Shown here in pieces: positions 4,790-5,735 of a stretch of 5,735 bases of DNA (the stretch's first letter is position 1; every line of letters begins with the position of its first letter). The stretch is from Endomicrobiia bacterium (lineage in GTDB: Bacteria > Elusimicrobiota > Endomicrobiia > Endomicrobiales > Endomicrobiaceae). The DNA lies in assembly GCA_025998295.1 (NCBI GenBank), contig BNVT01000083.1, forward strand, positions 1 through 5,735. Reading direction: 5' to 3'. Under the pieces are notes generated by a model. The model had not been told where the DNA came from. It worked only from the letters and a program-made list of their open reading frames with translations, and did not search any database. A program made the translations under genes and the position numbers.

Positions 4790-5735
4790 ATGGAAGACAT
4801 AATAACACTTGTATTAAAGATGAGAATAGAAAAGATAATGAAAAAAGTAATGATATTAATCATAGCGTTCGGTATGGTAATAAGTCCTACGGTTAAGGCT
4901 ATGGCAGATTCAGAGTCAGATCATCTAATTCTAAGAGCACGAGGAGAATCAGAATCAGAAACAGAAAGAGTTGCAAGAGAGCAAAGAGAGCTCGCAGAAA
5001 GAGTACGTATAGCTAGAGAAGCAGCCGCAGAAGAGCAAAGAGCACGTGAAGCAACAGCTGCAAGGGAACAAAGAGAGCTCGCAGAAAGAGTACGTATAGC
5101 TAGAGAAGCAGCCGTAGAAGAGCAAAGAGCAAGTGAAGCAGCAGGGCAAGTACAGAATAGGCAGGAGAAAGAGGCAGCTCCAGCAACAGAGCCAGTATTT
5201 GTCGCAGCAAACACAAGACCCAATGAAAGAACGGCGATAGAACCAGATGCGGCAGCTGAGCATAGAACAGCAGCAGGTGTAGGAGTAGCTGGAGTCGGTG
5301 AGGGGCAAGCAGAAGGCACCGATAGAGAATATAAAGCCCAAGCTGGGACAGGATCAGCAAATCGGGCAGATGCACCAGCAGCAGAACCAAAGATATCAAT
5401 CACTGAGAGTGTATCGTCTTCTCCGTCTTCATCAGTTACAGACTTAGACTCAAACCAAAAAACAATGACAAAACCTAATATGCAGACACAGAACGAACAG
5501 GAGCAAAGAGGCCCAATCAACAGAGCGGGCAGTGCCAGTGCAGAGTCATTAACAGCAATCACTGAACATGTATCGTATTCTTCACCTTTATCGTCATCTT
5601 CATCATCATCTTCTTTTTCATCAGGTTCAGAAATAGGCAATGATTCATCATCATCATTCTCGCCATCTTCTAGTTCATCATCTTCAATCTCATCATCATC
5701 TTCTTCATCTTCGCTGGGAGAAGAGCAGGAAAATA
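4790..5735 (+). CDS. Putative secreted repeat protein with polyserine tracts (partial, runs off the right edge)
   Basis: Open from the ATG at 4790 to the window end: 315 codons with no stop. The start is set by AAAGGAGAG, whose GGAG (4778-4781) lies 8 nt before the ATG; an in-frame ATG at 4838 (codon 17) would give a shorter, classical signal peptide. Regions in order: basic start and hydrophobic core (residues 17-35, MKKVMILIIAFGMVISPTV) with a likely signal peptidase I site after A37 or A39 (KAMA-DS); two tandem 29-residue repeats at 62-90 and 91-119 (AREQRELAERVRIAREAA), Glu/Arg/Ala-rich and probably helical or coiled-coil; an Ala/Gly/Glu/Pro-rich linker to about 200; then Ser-rich sequence with runs of 7-8 serines to about 306, followed by GEEQEN. 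Sec export is likely; there is no lipobox. G+C is visibly higher from about 4920 to 5400 than in neighbouring DNA. The family is not recognised; a surface or effector role is inference. Confidence 0.8.
   Translation, partial: MEDIITLVLKMRIEKIMKKVMILIIAFGMVISPTVKAMADSESDHLILRARGESESETERVAREQRELAERVRIAREAAAEEQRAREATAAREQRELAERVRIAREAAVEEQRASEAAGQVQNRQEKEAAPATEPVFVAANTRPNERTAIEPDAAAEHRTAAGVGVAGVGEGQAEGTDREYKAQAGTGSANRADAPAAEPKISITESVSSSPSSSVTDLDSNQKTMTKPNMQTQNEQEQRGPINRAGSASAESLTAITEHVSYSSPLSSSSSSSSFSSGSEIGNDSSSSFSPSSSSSSSISSSSSSSSLGEEQEN
4973..5146 (+). repeat. Two tandem 87-bp repeats inside the secreted-protein gene
   Basis: Copy 1 is 4973-5059 and copy 2 is 5060-5146, directly adjacent and in frame (29 codons each). 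They differ at 7 of 87 bases, which changes four residues (A/V, R/S, T/A, A/G), so the duplication is fairly recent. Each copy encodes a charged, predicted helical unit with AREQRELAERVRIAREAA at its core. Confidence 0.92.
5587..5712 (+). repeat. TCA/TCT microsatellite-like tract encoding polyserine
   Basis: Imperfect TCA and TCT triplets dominate this tract and encode serine runs of 7-8 residues broken by Phe, Gly, Pro and Ile codons. The triplet period keeps length changes in frame, so slippage would vary the tract length without breaking the gene. Confidence 0.7.

Noticed and set aside
4921..5640. Long minus-strand open frame of 239 codons, Ala/Ser/Leu/Cys-rich
   Set aside because: It is the antisense of the repeat-protein gene, which has a Shine-Dalgarno, a signal peptide and in-frame repeats. 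The minus frame is open only because of that gene's biased codon use.
1..5735. tRNA, rRNA, CRISPR array or insertion-sequence ends
   Set aside because: I saw no cloverleaf-like GC-rich segment, no regularly spaced repeat-spacer array and no transposase motif or terminal inverted repeat pair.

Overview
This is an AT-rich bacterial window (roughly one third G+C by eye) with long poorly coding stretches, several visibly broken reading frames and one compact plasmid-type partition operon. Low G+C, abundant gene remnants, good Shine-Dalgarno sequences in front of the intact plus-strand genes, and a signal-peptide protein with a repeat block and polyserine tracts together suggest a plasmid or plasmid-derived region of a reduced-genome, probably host-associated bacterium (a Rickettsiales-like or similar lineage). 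The lineage is an inference; no marker gene in the window fixes it.

Layout. The left half (1-2720) reads mainly on the minus strand. From its upstream (right) end it holds: a 42-codon open fragment (2591-2719); the remnant of a small ribbon-helix-helix (RHH) DNA-binding protein that has lost its start (2393-2571); a decayed gene (about 1904-2347); a 29-codon mini-ORF (1745-1834); an unrecognised 146-codon gene (1292-1732) that overlaps a second frame (1134-1325) and may be one frameshifted gene; a decayed gene in one frame with only four internal stops (409-924); and the first 120 codons of a membrane protein that runs off the left edge (1-362). This looks like a former co-directional gene cluster in decay.

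Divergent from that cluster lies the best-supported unit: parA (2796-3557), a type Ib-like ParA ATPase, and 20 bp later a 91-residue protein (3578-3853) whose C-terminal half fits an RHH fold. They form a ParA/ParG-style segregation operon, in which the ATPase positions the DNA and the small protein binds the centromere and probably also represses the operon.

The right part (3854-4789) is mostly non-coding or decayed, with an open frame lacking ATG (4113-4295), a dubious convergent minus-strand ORF (3820-4020) and a cluster of TATAATTA motifs (4341-4386). At 4790 a well-formed gene begins and is still open at the right edge. It has a Sec-type signal peptide, two 87-bp tandem repeats encoding a charged 29-residue helical unit, an Ala/Gly/Glu/Pro-rich linker, and long serine tracts encoded by TCA/TCT microsatellite-like DNA. 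It is the most distinctive gene here and a candidate secreted or surface-exposed host-interaction protein.
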